The position numbers and the translations under genes are program-made. The notes below the pieces were generated by a model. It searched no databases. It was not told the DNA's origin and was given only the letters and a program-made list of their open reading frames with translations. 64,000 nucleotides of DNA from CF-39 sp035651155. GTDB taxonomy: Bacteria > Chloroflexota > Limnocylindria > P2-11E. The stretch lies in NCBI GenBank assembly GCA_035651155.1, contig DASRGG010000012.1, positions 1-64,000 on the forward strand. Reading direction: 5' to 3'. Each line of letters begins with the position of its first letter. The first letter of the stretch is position 1. Positions 1 to 9,388 of the stretch are shown one piece after another.

Positions 1-20
1 GGGGGGGGGGGGGGGGGGGG
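1..20. other. poly-G run at the window edge
   Basis: Twenty consecutive G residues open the window. The bases after them continue a PAS-domain reading frame without a start codon. The run therefore seems to replace real coding sequence and is more likely a sequencing or assembly artefact at a contig end than a biological tract. Confidence 0.7.
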
Positions 21-1559
21 CGCCTCGCTGTCCTCGGGTTGAAGCCGGGTGAGGCCGTCGGCCGCTCGGCCCGGGAGCTGTATCGCGATCACCCACAGAT
101 CCTCGCCGACCTCGAACGGACGCTCGCCGGTGAGGATGTCACCGACACGCTCGCGCTGGGCGATCTCGCGTGCGAGGTCCACTACACACCGCTGCGTGAC
201 AAGGACGGCCAAGTCATCGGCGCCGTCGGCGTCGCCGCGGATGTCGCGGAGCGCCGACGCACCGAGCGCGACCTCGAGCGCCTCGCGCGCTACGACCCGC
301 TCACCGGCCTTCCGAACCGTACCCTCTTTCGCGATCGCCTCGACCACGCAGTGCTCAGATCGCGGCGCGCCGCGACCCCGTGCGCGCTGCTCCTCCTCGA
401 TCTCGACCGGTTCAAGGAGGTCAACAACACCTTCGGACATCGCGCCGGCGATGAGCTGCTCCGCCGGGTCGGTCAGACGCTTTGTGAGGTGCTTCGAAAG
501 AGCGACATCATCGCGCGCTTCGGTGGCGACGAGTTCGCGATCCTGCTTCACGGCGCTGACGCCGCGAGTGCCACGCGGCTCGCGCGCCGGCTCCGCAAGG
601 CGCTCGAGCGGCCATTCGCGGTCGAGGAGCACGCGGTGGATATCGCCGCGAGCATGGGCGTCGCCGCCTATCCCGAGCATGGGGAGGACAGTGAGATCCT
701 CCTCCGTCACGCCGAGATCGCGATGTACGCGGCCAAGAGCGCCCACGCAGGCCACGCTGTCTACGCGCCCTCGCAGGACGAGTACAGCCCCGACCGCCTC
801 TCCCTCGTGCCGCAGTTACGGGAGGCGATCCGCACCGACGGGCTCCTGCTGCACTACCAGCCGGTCGTGCGTATCGCGGAAGGCAAGCCGCTCGCGCTCG
901 AGGCGCTCGTGCGCTGGCCGCATCCCGAGCAGGGCCTCATCGCGCCCGCCCGGTTCATTCCCTTGGCCGAGCGGACCGGCCTCATGAAGCCGCTCACCGA
1001 CTGGGTCCTCGCTGCGGCGCTGCGCCAGTGCGCGGCCTGGCGCGACGCGGGCTACGCGCCCGCCGTCTCGGTGAACATCTCGATGCGCAACCTCCTCGAC
1101 CCCGAGTTCGCCGGCTCGGTCGCCGGCGTCCTGCACGTGCACGGCGTCGAGGCCTCGCAGCTTCGTCTTGAGATCACCGAGAGCGTCATCATGGCCGATC
1201 CCGAGCGCGCCATAGGCACGCTCGCCCGGCTGCACAAGCTGGGCGCGCGGATCGACATCGACGACTTCGGGACGGGCTACTCCTCGCTCGCGTACCTGCA
1301 CCGCTTTCCGGTGGACGCGGTGAAGATCGACCGGTCGTTCGTCAGCACGATGCGCAGCGACGAGGGCAGCGCGACGATCGTGCGGTCGATCATCGGGCTC
1401 GGCCACGATCTCGGTCTTGAGGTCATCGCGGAGGGCGTGGAGGACCGAGACACTGCCGAACGCCTGGCCGAGCTAGGCTGCGACGCGCTCCAGGGCTACT
1501 ACCTGATGAAGCCCGCACCGGCGGCCGAGCTCGCGCGCTGGCTCGAAACGGTCCGGTAG
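21..1559 (+). CDS. PAS-GGDEF-EAL cyclic-di-GMP protein, 5' partial
   Basis: Bifunctional c-di-GMP turnover protein. The frame is open from base 21 and reads as the second half of a PAS domain, so the TTG at 39 is probably internal and the true start is lost. Counting from 39, GGDEF is at residues 162-166, preceded by an RxxD inhibitory site (RKSD, 153-156) at the canonical five-residue spacing. The EAL motif is at 288-290, and the later DDFGTGYSS, KIDRSF and AEGVED motifs are present. Both the cyclase and phosphodiesterase domains therefore look competent. No transmembrane segment is visible in the retained part; the upstream sensor region is unknown. Confidence 0.9.
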   Translation, partial: RLAVLGLKPGEAVGRSARELYRDHPQILADLERTLAGEDVTDTLALGDLACEVHYTPLRDKDGQVIGAVGVAADVAERRRTERDLERLARYDPLTGLPNRTLFRDRLDHAVLRSRRAATPCALLLLDLDRFKEVNNTFGHRAGDELLRRVGQTLCEVLRKSDIIARFGGDEFAILLHGADAASATRLARRLRKALERPFAVEEHAVDIAASMGVAAYPEHGEDSEILLRHAEIAMYAAKSAHAGHAVYAPSQDEYSPDRLSLVPQLREAIRTDGLLLHYQPVVRIAEGKPLALEALVRWPHPEQGLIAPARFIPLAERTGLMKPLTDWVLAAALRQCAAWRDAGYAPAVSVNISMRNLLDPEFAGSVAGVLHVHGVEASQLRLEITESVIMADPERAIGTLARLHKLGARIDIDDFGTGYSSLAYLHRFPVDAVKIDRSFVSTMRSDEGSATIVRSIIGLGHDLGLEVIAEGVEDRDTAERLAELGCDALQGYYLMKPAPAAELARWLETVR

Positions 1560-1570
1560 AAGCCGAGAGG

Positions 1571-1843
1571 GTGCGCTACACCACGCGCGCCAGCGAGGCG
1601 GCCTGTGCGGCAGGTGTGGAGGCGCGTCCGCGCTCCTCGCGGGGGCGCGTCCGCTCATTCGACGCGATGTCGCCGATCCTCCACCGCTCCGAGATCCACG
1701 CGCCGTGCATCGTGTTCGGGCACGACCGCGACGACGTCCTGACCCCCATCGCCGAATCGCGCCGGCTCGCCGCCGCGCTCGCGGGTCGTGAAGGCGTCCG
1801 CTTCTACCACTCGCTCTATCCACTGTTCCGACGGTCGTCCTGA
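1571..1843 (+). pseudogene. relic of an alpha/beta hydrolase C-terminus
   Basis: A 90-codon open frame whose second half (from about 1664) resembles the C-terminal part of alpha/beta hydrolases. It has the strand-loop pattern 'APCIVFGHDRDDVLTPIAESRRLA', interrupted here only by my reading, followed by a short terminal strand. The nucleophile elbow and most of the fold are absent, and the first half looks random. I read it as a decayed gene. It could also be a chance frame in GC-rich DNA. Confidence 0.4.
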
Positions 1844-1928
1844 GCGGCGGACCGCCCGCTCACGGTCCGAGCCGCTCGCCCGCTCGCCGAATGTAGCGTC
1901 CGCGCACGTCGCGGCCCGCGAATACGAG

Positions 1929-1934
1929 TAACGT
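1929..1934 (+). promoter_or_regulatory. -10 box TAACGT, leaderless spacing
   Basis: TAACGT lies exactly 7 bases before the GTG at 1942, matching the TAnnnT-N6-8-start pattern seen at many unit heads in this window. The gene behind it is now broken. Confidence 0.45.
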
Positions 1935-1941
1935 CCCCGCG

Positions 1942-2481
1942 GTGAATCGCCGGTTCCGCAGGCTCTGGGCGGGGGAGGGCATCTCCGTCGTCGGCTCGAA
2001 CATCACCCTGCTCGCTCTTCCGCTGACGGCCGCGCCGACACTCTCGGCGACGCCGCAGGAGATGGGCCTGCTCACCGCGGCCGGTTGGCTTCGGGTGCCC
2101 CTCTTCTCGGTCTCCGCCGGCGCGTGGTCCGATCGGCTGCGGCGGGAACCGGTCCTCGTCGTCGCGTTCCTCGCCGGATCGATGACGGCGCTGTTCCGCG
2201 CGGCCTACGTGCCGTTCATCCCGACGCCCGTCGTGCGGAATCGGTTCATCCGCGGCGTCACGACCGTTGCGCTTCGGCATCGGGCCGTCGATGGTCGCCG
2301 CAGGCTTCCTCGCGGGCCGCGCCGTGCTCACCGCGTTCGGCGCGCAACCTTCAACGTCACCACCGCGACGGCGTTCCAGGCCGCGATCCCCGATCGCCTC
2401 CACGGTCGCGTGGGCGGTACCGGGCAGGTCCTCGGCCTCGTCTCTGTCGTCGGATCGCGCTCCGCGGCATCCGCACGATGA
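1942..2481 (+). pseudogene. degenerate MFS transporter
   Basis: The first ~85 codons match the N-terminus of major facilitator permeases: RLWAGEGIS motif, TM1, TM2 and a DRLRR loop. The frame then turns arginine-rich, while a hydrophobic MFS-like stretch (VAAGFLAGRAVLTAFG) appears in another frame near 2290. The original frame later resumes with a typical C-terminal-half motif (AAIPDRLHGRV). A normal member has about 400 residues; only about 180 codons remain, so there has been an internal deletion plus frameshift. It starts at GTG 1942 behind a leaderless-type -10 box. Confidence 0.7.
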
Positions 2482-2515
2482 GCGATCTTCCATGGGACGA
2501 GGCGGTGCCGGCCGG

Positions 2516-4282
2516 ATGACCGAGGGTCGCGCGATGGCGGTCGGGCGGCGGCGCGCCATCGAGCTCTTCACGCGCTACGTCGGCCCCGAGTGGCGGCGCG
2601 CGCTCCTGCTCGCCATGCTGCTCTTCTCGAGCATCGGCCTGCAGCTCGTCAACCCGCAGCTGCTCCGCGCGTTCATCGACAGCGCGACGAGCGGCGCCGA
2701 GCTCGACGCGCTCGTGCGCATCGCGGTCGCCTTCATGGGCATCGCGCTTCTGACGCAGGTGCTCGCCGCGTTCGCGCAGTACGCGGGAGAGGATCTCGGC
2801 TGGGCCGCGACGAACGCGCTGCGCGCGGACCTGCTCCTCCGCGTGCTCGGGCTCGACCTCTCCTTCCACAAGGCCCGCACCTCGGGCGAGCTCATCGAGC
2901 GCATCGACGGCGACGTGACCGCGCTCGCGTCGTTCTTCTCGCGCTTCGTCATCAACGTGATCGGGAACCTCATCCTGCTCGTCGGGGTCCTCATCGTGAT
3001 CGCGCGCGAGAACATCGGCGCGGGGATCGCGTTCACCCTGTTCGCGATCGCGGCGCTGCTGCTGCTCGGACGGCTGCGCGGCGTCGCGGTGCGGCAGTGG
3101 ACGCGTCTGCGCGAGGTGATCGCCCAGCTCTACGGCTCGCTCGGCGAGCATCTCGCGGGGACCGAGGACGTGCGCGCCATGGGCGCCGAATGGCACGTGT
3201 TGAACACGCTGACCCTGCACCATCGCGCATGGCTCGCCGCGCGCCGGGCGGCGAACGTGCGGTTCACCGTCGTCGGCTCGGCGACGATCCTCACCTTCGC
3301 GGTCGCGCACGCGCTCGCCTTCGGGATCGGCGGCTCCCTCTGGCTCTCCGGCGCGGCCACGGTCGGCACCGTGTATCTGCTCTTCAGCTACACCGAGCTG
3401 CTCCGGCGGCCGATCGAGCAGCTGCGCTCCGAGATCGAGCAGATGCAGCAGGCCTTCGCGAGCGTCGGCCGCGTGCAGGAGATCCTCGCCGAGCGATCGC
3501 GTCTCGACCCCGGACGCGGCGCGCGGCTCCCGGAGGGCCCTCTCGCGCTCGAGCTCGACCGCGTGTCGTTCGCGTACGAGACCGAGCCCGTCCTCCGCGA
3601 CATCTCGCTGCGCCTCGCGCCCGGCCGCGTGCTCGGGGTGCTCGGCCGCACCGGCAGCGGCAAGACCACGCTCGCGCGGCTCCTGCTCCGCTTCTACGAC
3701 CCGAGCGCGGGCGCGATCCGCCTCGGCGGCGTCGACCTGCGGGATGCCGCGCTCGACGAGGTGCGCCGCCGCGCGACGCTCGTCACGCAGGACGTGCAGC
3801 TCTTCCACGCGACCGTCCGCGACAACCTCACCTTCTTCGATCCGACGATCGACGATGCGCGCATCGCGCGTGTGCTCGAGGAGCTCGGGCTCGGCGACTG
3901 GCTGCGCCGCCGCGGCGCGGGGCTCGCCGGGCCGCTGGACGCGGAGCTGCGCGCGGGAGCGCTCTCGGCGGGCGAAGCCCAGCTCGTGGCCTTCGCGCGC
4001 GTGTTCCTTCGCGACCCCGCGCTCGTCATCCTGGACGAGGCGTCGTCGCGCCTCGATCCCGCGACGGAGCGCCACATCGAGCGCGCCATCGACGCGCTCT
4101 TCGAGCGCCGCACCGGCATCGTCATCGCGCACCGGCTCGCGACGGTCGAGCGCTGCGACGAGATCGTCATCCTCGACGCGGGCGGCGTGGTGGAGCACGG
4201 TCCGCGCGAACGCCTGGCCGCGGATCCGGCGTCGCGCTTCGCGAGCCTGCTGCGCGGCGGTCTCGACCAGGCGCTCGCGTGA
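2516..4282 (+). CDS. ABC exporter half-transporter A (consensus Walker B, degenerate signature)
   Basis: Type IV ABC exporter of 588 residues: an N-terminal six-helix membrane domain, then a nucleotide-binding domain with Walker A GRTGSGKTT, Q-loop VTQDVQ, signature LSAGE instead of LSGGQ, Walker B VILDEAS with the catalytic glutamate, and H-loop IAHRLAT. The stop overlaps the GTG of the partner gene by four bases, so the two are translationally coupled. ATG 2516 is chosen because sequence upstream belongs to the MFS relic; ATG 2492 is an alternative. The substrate cannot be told from sequence; lipids, drugs or peptides are typical of the family. Confidence 0.9.
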   Translation: MTEGRAMAVGRRRAIELFTRYVGPEWRRALLLAMLLFSSIGLQLVNPQLLRAFIDSATSGAELDALVRIAVAFMGIALLTQVLAAFAQYAGEDLGWAATNALRADLLLRVLGLDLSFHKARTSGELIERIDGDVTALASFFSRFVINVIGNLILLVGVLIVIARENIGAGIAFTLFAIAALLLLGRLRGVAVRQWTRLREVIAQLYGSLGEHLAGTEDVRAMGAEWHVLNTLTLHHRAWLAARRAANVRFTVVGSATILTFAVAHALAFGIGGSLWLSGAATVGTVYLLFSYTELLRRPIEQLRSEIEQMQQAFASVGRVQEILAERSRLDPGRGARLPEGPLALELDRVSFAYETEPVLRDISLRLAPGRVLGVLGRTGSGKTTLARLLLRFYDPSAGAIRLGGVDLRDAALDEVRRRATLVTQDVQLFHATVRDNLTFFDPTIDDARIARVLEELGLGDWLRRRGAGLAGPLDAELRAGALSAGEAQLVAFARVFLRDPALVILDEASSRLDPATERHIERAIDALFERRTGIVIAHRLATVERCDEIVILDAGGVVEHGPRERLAADPASRFASLLRGGLDQALA

Positions 4283-6084
4283 GCGCCGCGACGCGCGCGG
4301 ACGGCATCGGCACGAGCCGCTTCCTGTGGCGGATGGTCTGGTACCGGCCGGTCCGCTACACGGTCGAGAACATCCTCTGGATCGGCGTGTACTGCTCGCG
4401 GCTCCTCCCGGGGCTCGTCGCGCAGCGCGCGTTCGACGCGCTCCAGCGCGGACGGCCCGACGCCCCGGCGATCGCGTGGCTCGCCGCCCTGTTCGTCGGC
4501 GTTGGCGTCGTCGAGATCGCCGTGACCACGGTCGGGTGGGTCGTCGACGCGACGTTCCGCTTCAACGTGGCCGCGCTGCTGCAGCGCAACATGCTGACCG
4601 AGGTGCTGCGCCGCCCGGGCGCGCGCGCCCTCGACCGGACCCCCGGCGAGGCGCAGAGCATCTTCCGCGACGACGTGCAGTACGCCGAGAACGGCGCCGA
4701 CTGGACGATCGACATGATCGGGAACCTCGTCTTCGCGGCGGTGGCGATGGCGATCCTGGTCCGCGTGAACGCCACCATCGCGATCTTCGTGTTCCTGCCT
4801 CTCGTGCTCATCGTGCTCGTCGCGCAGATCGCCGCGACGCGGCTGCGCAGCTCGCGCACCGCGAGCCAGCAGTCCACGAGCCGCGTGACCGGAGCGCTCG
4901 GCGAGATCCTCGGCGCGGTGCAGGCGGTCCAGATCGCGCGCGCCGAGCACGGCGTGGTCGAGCACGTGCGCCGCCTGTCGGAGCTGCGCCGCCGCAGCGT
5001 GCTGCGCGAGCGCGCGATCACGCTCGTCACGCAGTCGATCTACTGGAACACCGTCTACCTCGGGACGGGCCTCATCCTGCTGCTCGGCGCGCAGGCAATG
5101 CGCGACGGCTCGTTCACCGTCGGCGACTTCGCGCTGTTCGTCTCGTATCTCGGGTTCGTCACCGAGTTCAGCGGCTTCGCCGGGCTCTTCCTGTCGACGT
5201 ACAAGCAGCTCGGCGTCTCCGTCGCGCGCATGCTGGGTCTCATGCGAGGCGGATCCGCGGGCGTCTCCGCGTCGATGCTGGTCGCGTACACGCCCTTCGC
5301 GGGCGCCGGCCCGCTGCCGCACACCGCTCCCGCGCACGGGCGCGTCGATGCGCTGCGCTCGCTCGCCGTCGCCGGGCTCAGCTACCGCTACGACGACGCG
5401 GCCGGGATCCGCGACGTGTCCTTCGCGCTCGAGGGCGGGAGCGTCACCGTCGTCACCGGACGCATCGGCGCCGGAAAGACGACGCTGCTGCGCGCGATAC
5501 TCGGGCTGCTTCCCGCCGATGCCGGCGAGATCCGCTGGAACGGCGAGCGCGTGGCGGACCCCGCGTCCTTCGTCGTCCCGCCGCGGGCCGCCTACGTGCC
5601 GCAGCTGCCGCGCCTCTTCAGCGGGACGCTGCGCGAGAACCTGCTGCTCGGGCTCGACGCCGACGAGGCGCGGATCGGCACGGCCGTCCGCGCCGCGGTC
5701 CTGGACGCGGACGTCGCGACGCTCGAGCACGGACTCGAGACCCTCATCGGGTCGAAGGGCGTGCGCCTCTCCGGCGGCCAGGTGCAGCGCGCCGCCGCGG
5801 CCCGCGCGCTCGTCCGCGAGGCCGAGCTCCTCGTCGTCGACGATCTGTCCTCCGCGCTCGACGTCGAGACCGAGCGCTTGCTCTGGGAGCGGCTCCTTGC
5901 GGTGCGCGGAGCGCGGACCATCCTCGCCGTGTCGCACCGCCGGCCGGTGCTCCGGCGCGCGGATCGGGTCATCGTCCTGAAGGGCGGACGCGTCGAGGCG
6001 CAGGGGTCGCTCGACGAGCTGCTGCGTGATTCGGAGGAGATGCGGCGCCTCTGGCAGGACGAGGTCGCCGACCGTCGCGGCTGA
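4279..6084 (+). CDS. ABC exporter half-transporter B (canonical signature, Glu-to-Asp Walker B)
   Basis: Partner half-transporter of 601 residues, started by GTG in a GTGA overlap with the preceding gene. It has a six-helix membrane domain, then an ATPase domain with Walker A GRIGAGKTT, a YVPQLPRLF Q-loop, a canonical LSGGQ signature, and Walker B LLVVDDLSS, where aspartate replaces the catalytic glutamate. H-loop histidine is present (AVSHRR). The defects of the two subunits are complementary, so the dimer would have one consensus and one degenerate ATP site, as in TM287/288-type heterodimeric exporters. A ~40-residue linker of unknown role precedes the ATPase domain. Confidence 0.9.
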   Translation: MSAATRADGIGTSRFLWRMVWYRPVRYTVENILWIGVYCSRLLPGLVAQRAFDALQRGRPDAPAIAWLAALFVGVGVVEIAVTTVGWVVDATFRFNVAALLQRNMLTEVLRRPGARALDRTPGEAQSIFRDDVQYAENGADWTIDMIGNLVFAAVAMAILVRVNATIAIFVFLPLVLIVLVAQIAATRLRSSRTASQQSTSRVTGALGEILGAVQAVQIARAEHGVVEHVRRLSELRRRSVLRERAITLVTQSIYWNTVYLGTGLILLLGAQAMRDGSFTVGDFALFVSYLGFVTEFSGFAGLFLSTYKQLGVSVARMLGLMRGGSAGVSASMLVAYTPFAGAGPLPHTAPAHGRVDALRSLAVAGLSYRYDDAAGIRDVSFALEGGSVTVVTGRIGAGKTTLLRAILGLLPADAGEIRWNGERVADPASFVVPPRAAYVPQLPRLFSGTLRENLLLGLDADEARIGTAVRAAVLDADVATLEHGLETLIGSKGVRLSGGQVQRAAAARALVREAELLVVDDLSSALDVETERLLWERLLAVRGARTILAVSHRRPVLRRADRVIVLKGGRVEAQGSLDELLRDSEEMRRLWQDEVADRRG

Positions 6085-6314
6085 GGTCGACTGCTTCAGC
6101 GGATCGACGATCATCGCTCCGTCACGGTACCCATGCGATGGATCCCGCGCCGCGCGCGACCGCGACGTTCGCCGTCGCCGCCCGCGTGCCCGCGTGCCCG
6201 GCCGCTACGTGATCCCGCTGCGGGGCGTCATCGACGGCCCGTCACCCCCGCGCTCCACCGCGTGTTATAGACACGGTGGGTGGAAGGGATCGGCGTGCGG
6301 CTGACGGAGCGACG

Positions 6315-8471
6315 GTGAACGAGCGAGCCATGGCATGGCTCCTGCGAACACGGGCGGCCGTGGCACGCCGGCCACAGAGGTTGGCGCTCCTCGCCGTCGT
6401 GCTGGTCGCGTGCAGCGCGGGCGTGCCGGCCGCGGTGAGTCCGCCGCCGCTCCAGACGCTCATCGGCGCGGTGACGCCGACCCCGACGCCGCGCCCGCTC
6501 GTCAAGGCGCGGTCGGTCACGCGCGTCGGATCGGCCGTCGTCGCGAGCGGCGACTTCCGCGGCACCGGCGGCACGCAGGTGGCCGTCGTCGAAGATCCCG
6601 CGGGCGACCTCGGCGTGCGCATCAGCGTCCGCGACACGCTCGCCGGCGCAGCGCCGGCGGCGCTCTGGCTCCAGAGCGGTCCCAACTTCCTGGCCCTGAA
6701 CCGCGCGAAGCTCGCCGTCGCCGACGTCGACGCCGACGGGAAGGACGACCTCGTCGCTCTCTACGACAGCGGCGCGAACACGTCCCGCCTGTTCGTGCTC
6801 CGCTCGACCGGATCGGCGTTCGCGTTCGCGGGTCCGTGGTGGAGCGGCGATCTCACGTGGAGCCGCGCGCGCGACATCGTCGGCGGGCGCTTCTCCGCGG
6901 ACGGGCACGACTCGCTCCTCGTCGCGTACCAGGACGACGGTGCCCGCATGCGCGTGCTCTCGTTCGTGCCGAGCGGCGGCGCCTTCCTCACGCCGACGAC
7001 CGTGTACGACTCGGGCACGGATCAGATCGACCTCGCGAAGACGCGCCTCGCGGTCGGACACTTCACGCGCGCGACCGGCGGCGACCAGCTCGTCGCGCTG
7101 ACGCAGGCGAAGACGCACGCCAAGCTCGCGCTCTTCGATCCCGGCGCGGGCGGGCTCACACGCAGCGACCTCTACGAGAGCGACGTCGACTACGACGTGT
7201 CACGCGCCGCGATCGCGGCCGCCGATCTCGGCGCGAACGGCCTGCAGGACGTCGTCGCGCTCTACCCCGCGGCCGACGGATCGGCGCGCGTCGCCGTCTT
7301 CGAGGCGGCCGCGTCCTTCCGCCCCGCGACGCCGCTCGTCGCCGCGCCCACGCTGCCGCCGGGCGCGCTCTGCGGTGGACCCGGCGCGCTCGTCGTGGGC
7401 GACTGGGACCGCGACGGCCGTGCCGATGTCGCCGCGCTCGCGCCGGCGCTGGGCTCGGTGCGCGCGCAGCTGCTCACGAGCACCGGCAGCGGCTTCACGC
7501 TCGCGGCGTCGACGGATGAGGGCCTGCTCTGTCCCACCTGGCCGCTGAGCGGCATGCCGCTCGGATTCGGCGACGCCACGAAGCGACCGCTCTACGTGAA
7601 GACGGACAACAACCCGTCGGCGCGTCCGCACTACGGCATCAGCAAGGCGGACATGGTGTTCGAATTGCTCGTGGAAGGTCTCACCACGCGCCTCGCCGCG
7701 GTCTACCAGTCGCAGCAGCCCGACGTCATCGGATCGGTGCGGAGCGTGCGCATGACCGACCGCCACGTCCTTCCAAGCCTCGACGCGGCGCTCGTGTATT
7801 CCGGCGGCGGGCCGGAGGAGCTCATGGCCATCAACTACGACGCGTCGGTGGGCCGCCGCTACGTCGATCTCTCGCCGAACTACGGGTGGGGCTACCGCGT
7901 CGGCTTCCGCGTCGGGCCCTACAACTTCTTCACGACCTACGCGGCGGTGCAGCAGGCGCTCGCGGCCGCGCCCGACGGCGATCAGCCCGCGATCGTCGCG
8001 CCCTGGCGCTTCCTTCCGACGGCGACCGGCGACGCGATGTCGGGCGGCTTCGGCGCGAGCGTCCCCGCGAGCACGATCACGATCCCGTACCGCGCGCTCT
8101 TCGGCGTGCGCTACGACTACGACCCGGCGACGCGCACCTACGCCCGCTACCAGGACGGCGTGCGGGAGCGGGACGCCGCGAACGGCCAGGTCATCGCGGC
8201 GCGGAACATCGTCGTCATCCAGACCGAGGTGCACTTCACGACCGCGTTCGGGCTCGACCCGGCCGGCAACCCCAAGCTCGAGGAGGTCCTCACGGGGGCC
8301 GGGAAAGGCGTGGTGTTCCGCAACGGCCGCCGGCAGGACGTGACCTGGAGCCGCGCGGACGTCGTCGATTCGTTCACGTTCACCACCGCGAGCGGCGAGA
8401 TCGTGCGGCTCTCCCCCGGGCAGACCTGGGTCCACGTCGTGCCGAGCGACTGGAGCATCCCGAGCCAGTAG
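6315..8471 (+). CDS. lipoprotein with VCBS/FG-GAP-like repeats and a DUF3048 domain
   Basis: Exported lipoprotein of 718 residues. A hydrophobic signal ends in lipobox LVAC. The region to about residue 430 is made of repeats with calcium-loop-like signatures (DVDADGKDD, DWDRDGRAD), typical of FG-GAP/VCBS beta-propellers. The C-terminal half is DUF3048, recognisable by NNNPSARPHYGISKADMVFE-like and IGSVRSVR motifs. GTG 6315 is chosen because GGAG lies 5 bases upstream; ATG 6330 is the alternative. DUF3048 is associated with the cell envelope but its biochemical role is not established. The 230 bases before it hold no gene. Confidence 0.85.
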   Translation: MNERAMAWLLRTRAAVARRPQRLALLAVVLVACSAGVPAAVSPPPLQTLIGAVTPTPTPRPLVKARSVTRVGSAVVASGDFRGTGGTQVAVVEDPAGDLGVRISVRDTLAGAAPAALWLQSGPNFLALNRAKLAVADVDADGKDDLVALYDSGANTSRLFVLRSTGSAFAFAGPWWSGDLTWSRARDIVGGRFSADGHDSLLVAYQDDGARMRVLSFVPSGGAFLTPTTVYDSGTDQIDLAKTRLAVGHFTRATGGDQLVALTQAKTHAKLALFDPGAGGLTRSDLYESDVDYDVSRAAIAAADLGANGLQDVVALYPAADGSARVAVFEAAASFRPATPLVAAPTLPPGALCGGPGALVVGDWDRDGRADVAALAPALGSVRAQLLTSTGSGFTLAASTDEGLLCPTWPLSGMPLGFGDATKRPLYVKTDNNPSARPHYGISKADMVFELLVEGLTTRLAAVYQSQQPDVIGSVRSVRMTDRHVLPSLDAALVYSGGGPEELMAINYDASVGRRYVDLSPNYGWGYRVGFRVGPYNFFTTYAAVQQALAAAPDGDQPAIVAPWRFLPTATGDAMSGGFGASVPASTITIPYRALFGVRYDYDPATRTYARYQDGVRERDAANGQVIAARNIVVIQTEVHFTTAFGLDPAGNPKLEEVLTGAGKGVVFRNGRRQDVTWSRADVVDSFTFTTASGEIVRLSPGQTWVHVVPSDWSIPSQ

Positions 8472-8520
8472 TCCTCGACCGAGATGCTGTATCCGGTCCT
8501 TCCTCTCCCCCGCGCGGGAG

Positions 8521-9005
8521 CTCGGCGCGCCGCGCGCCGTCGTCGGCCTCGTCGAGGGCGTCGCCGAGGCGACGCAGAACCTCGTCCAGGGCGGATCCGG
8601 CCGGCTCGCCGGCCGCGTGGGAGGGCCGCGAGCTCCTGTATCTCGCGTATCTCGCGCGCGTCGAGCTCCGCGCGATCTTCCTCATCGCCTTCATCCCGGG
8701 CCCCATCGCGGTCGCGCTCATCGGCGCCGTGCCCGAGCGGCGTCCGGCCGAGTCCGAGGAGCGCGCGCTTCACCCTCGCCGCGCTCCCCGCGACGAACTG
8801 GCGCTACCTCGCGGCGATGGCGGTCCTCGGGCTCGGGAGCGCGTCGAGCGCGCTCGTCATCCTGCAGGCGGCGGAGGTCCAGCTCTCGGATACGTGGGGC
8901 CGCAAGCGCGTCCTGCTCGTGACGCTCGCGATCTTCGCCGTGGGGAAGGTCCTCGCGGTCGGCCTCGCGGCGCTCGTGGCGGGAACGGCGGCCGGCACGC
9001 TCTAG
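8521..9005 (+). pseudogene. fragmented MFS transporter (three frames)
   Basis: Pieces of one MFS permease lie in order but in three different frames. From 8521 there is a TM2-type segment (LGAPRAVVGLVEGVAEATQN). From about 8640 a mid-protein segment follows in the next frame (IFLIAFIPGPIAVALIGAVP). From about 8770 a third frame gives the TM7 region and a later loop (WRYLAAMAVLGLGS, TWGRKRVLL). About half of a 400-residue protein is missing. It is clearly a decayed gene and meets the broken hydrolase on the opposite strand at 9002. Confidence 0.7.
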
Positions 9006-9364
9006 CGGCCCCGCCCACGATGAGCCGCGTCGCGGCGCGCACGCGCGGAAGGGCGGGCGACCCGATCTCGCCGCCGACGCGCGTCGCGTTCGAGCTCGTC
9101 GACGACGGCGCCGGTGCGCTCGCCGATGAGCGGGATGTCGAAGCGGAGCTCCCCGGTCATCTCGTCGCGCCGCCCCTCCGCCTCGGTGAGCAAGTCGACG
9201 AGGAGCGTCGCGAGATCCTCGCGCACGAGGACGTCGGCGACGTGACGATTGCGCGGACTGTGTCGCGAGCTGCCGCTGCCGTGCGCGAAGGCGACGACGC
9301 CGCGTGGGTGCTCGGGCAGCAGGAGGCCGCCCGCGAGCGGTCCCGCGTCCGTCGCGATGCTCAT
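9002..9364 (-). pseudogene. truncated dienelactone-hydrolase-like protein
   Basis: The first ~85 codons match the dienelactone hydrolase/alpha-beta hydrolase family that normally follows or is fused to COG1926 phosphoribosyltransferases; FAHGSGSSRHSPRNR and TLLVDLLTE are diagnostic. After about codon 85 the sequence becomes arginine-rich and ends at 120 residues, about half the usual length, losing the nucleophile region. It starts 25 bases after the phosphoribosyltransferase stop, so the two were once an operon. The deletion end abuts the MFS relic on the other strand. Confidence 0.65.
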
Positions 9365-9388
9365 CGGGAGCGCGCGCGGCGGAGATGG

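Noticed and set aside
3694..6114. Long open frame of about 800 codons on the minus strand across the ABC exporter genes
   Set aside because: GC-rich codon bias keeps the complementary frame open. The translation is Arg/Glu/Asp-rich with no domain, while the plus-strand frames carry all ABC motifs.
6256..6278. Imperfect hairpin around TATAG (cgtgt/acacg) before the DUF3048 gene
   Set aside because: Only five clean base pairs, no U-tract and unclear orientation; could be a -10 element (TATAGA), but no supporting -35 or spacing.
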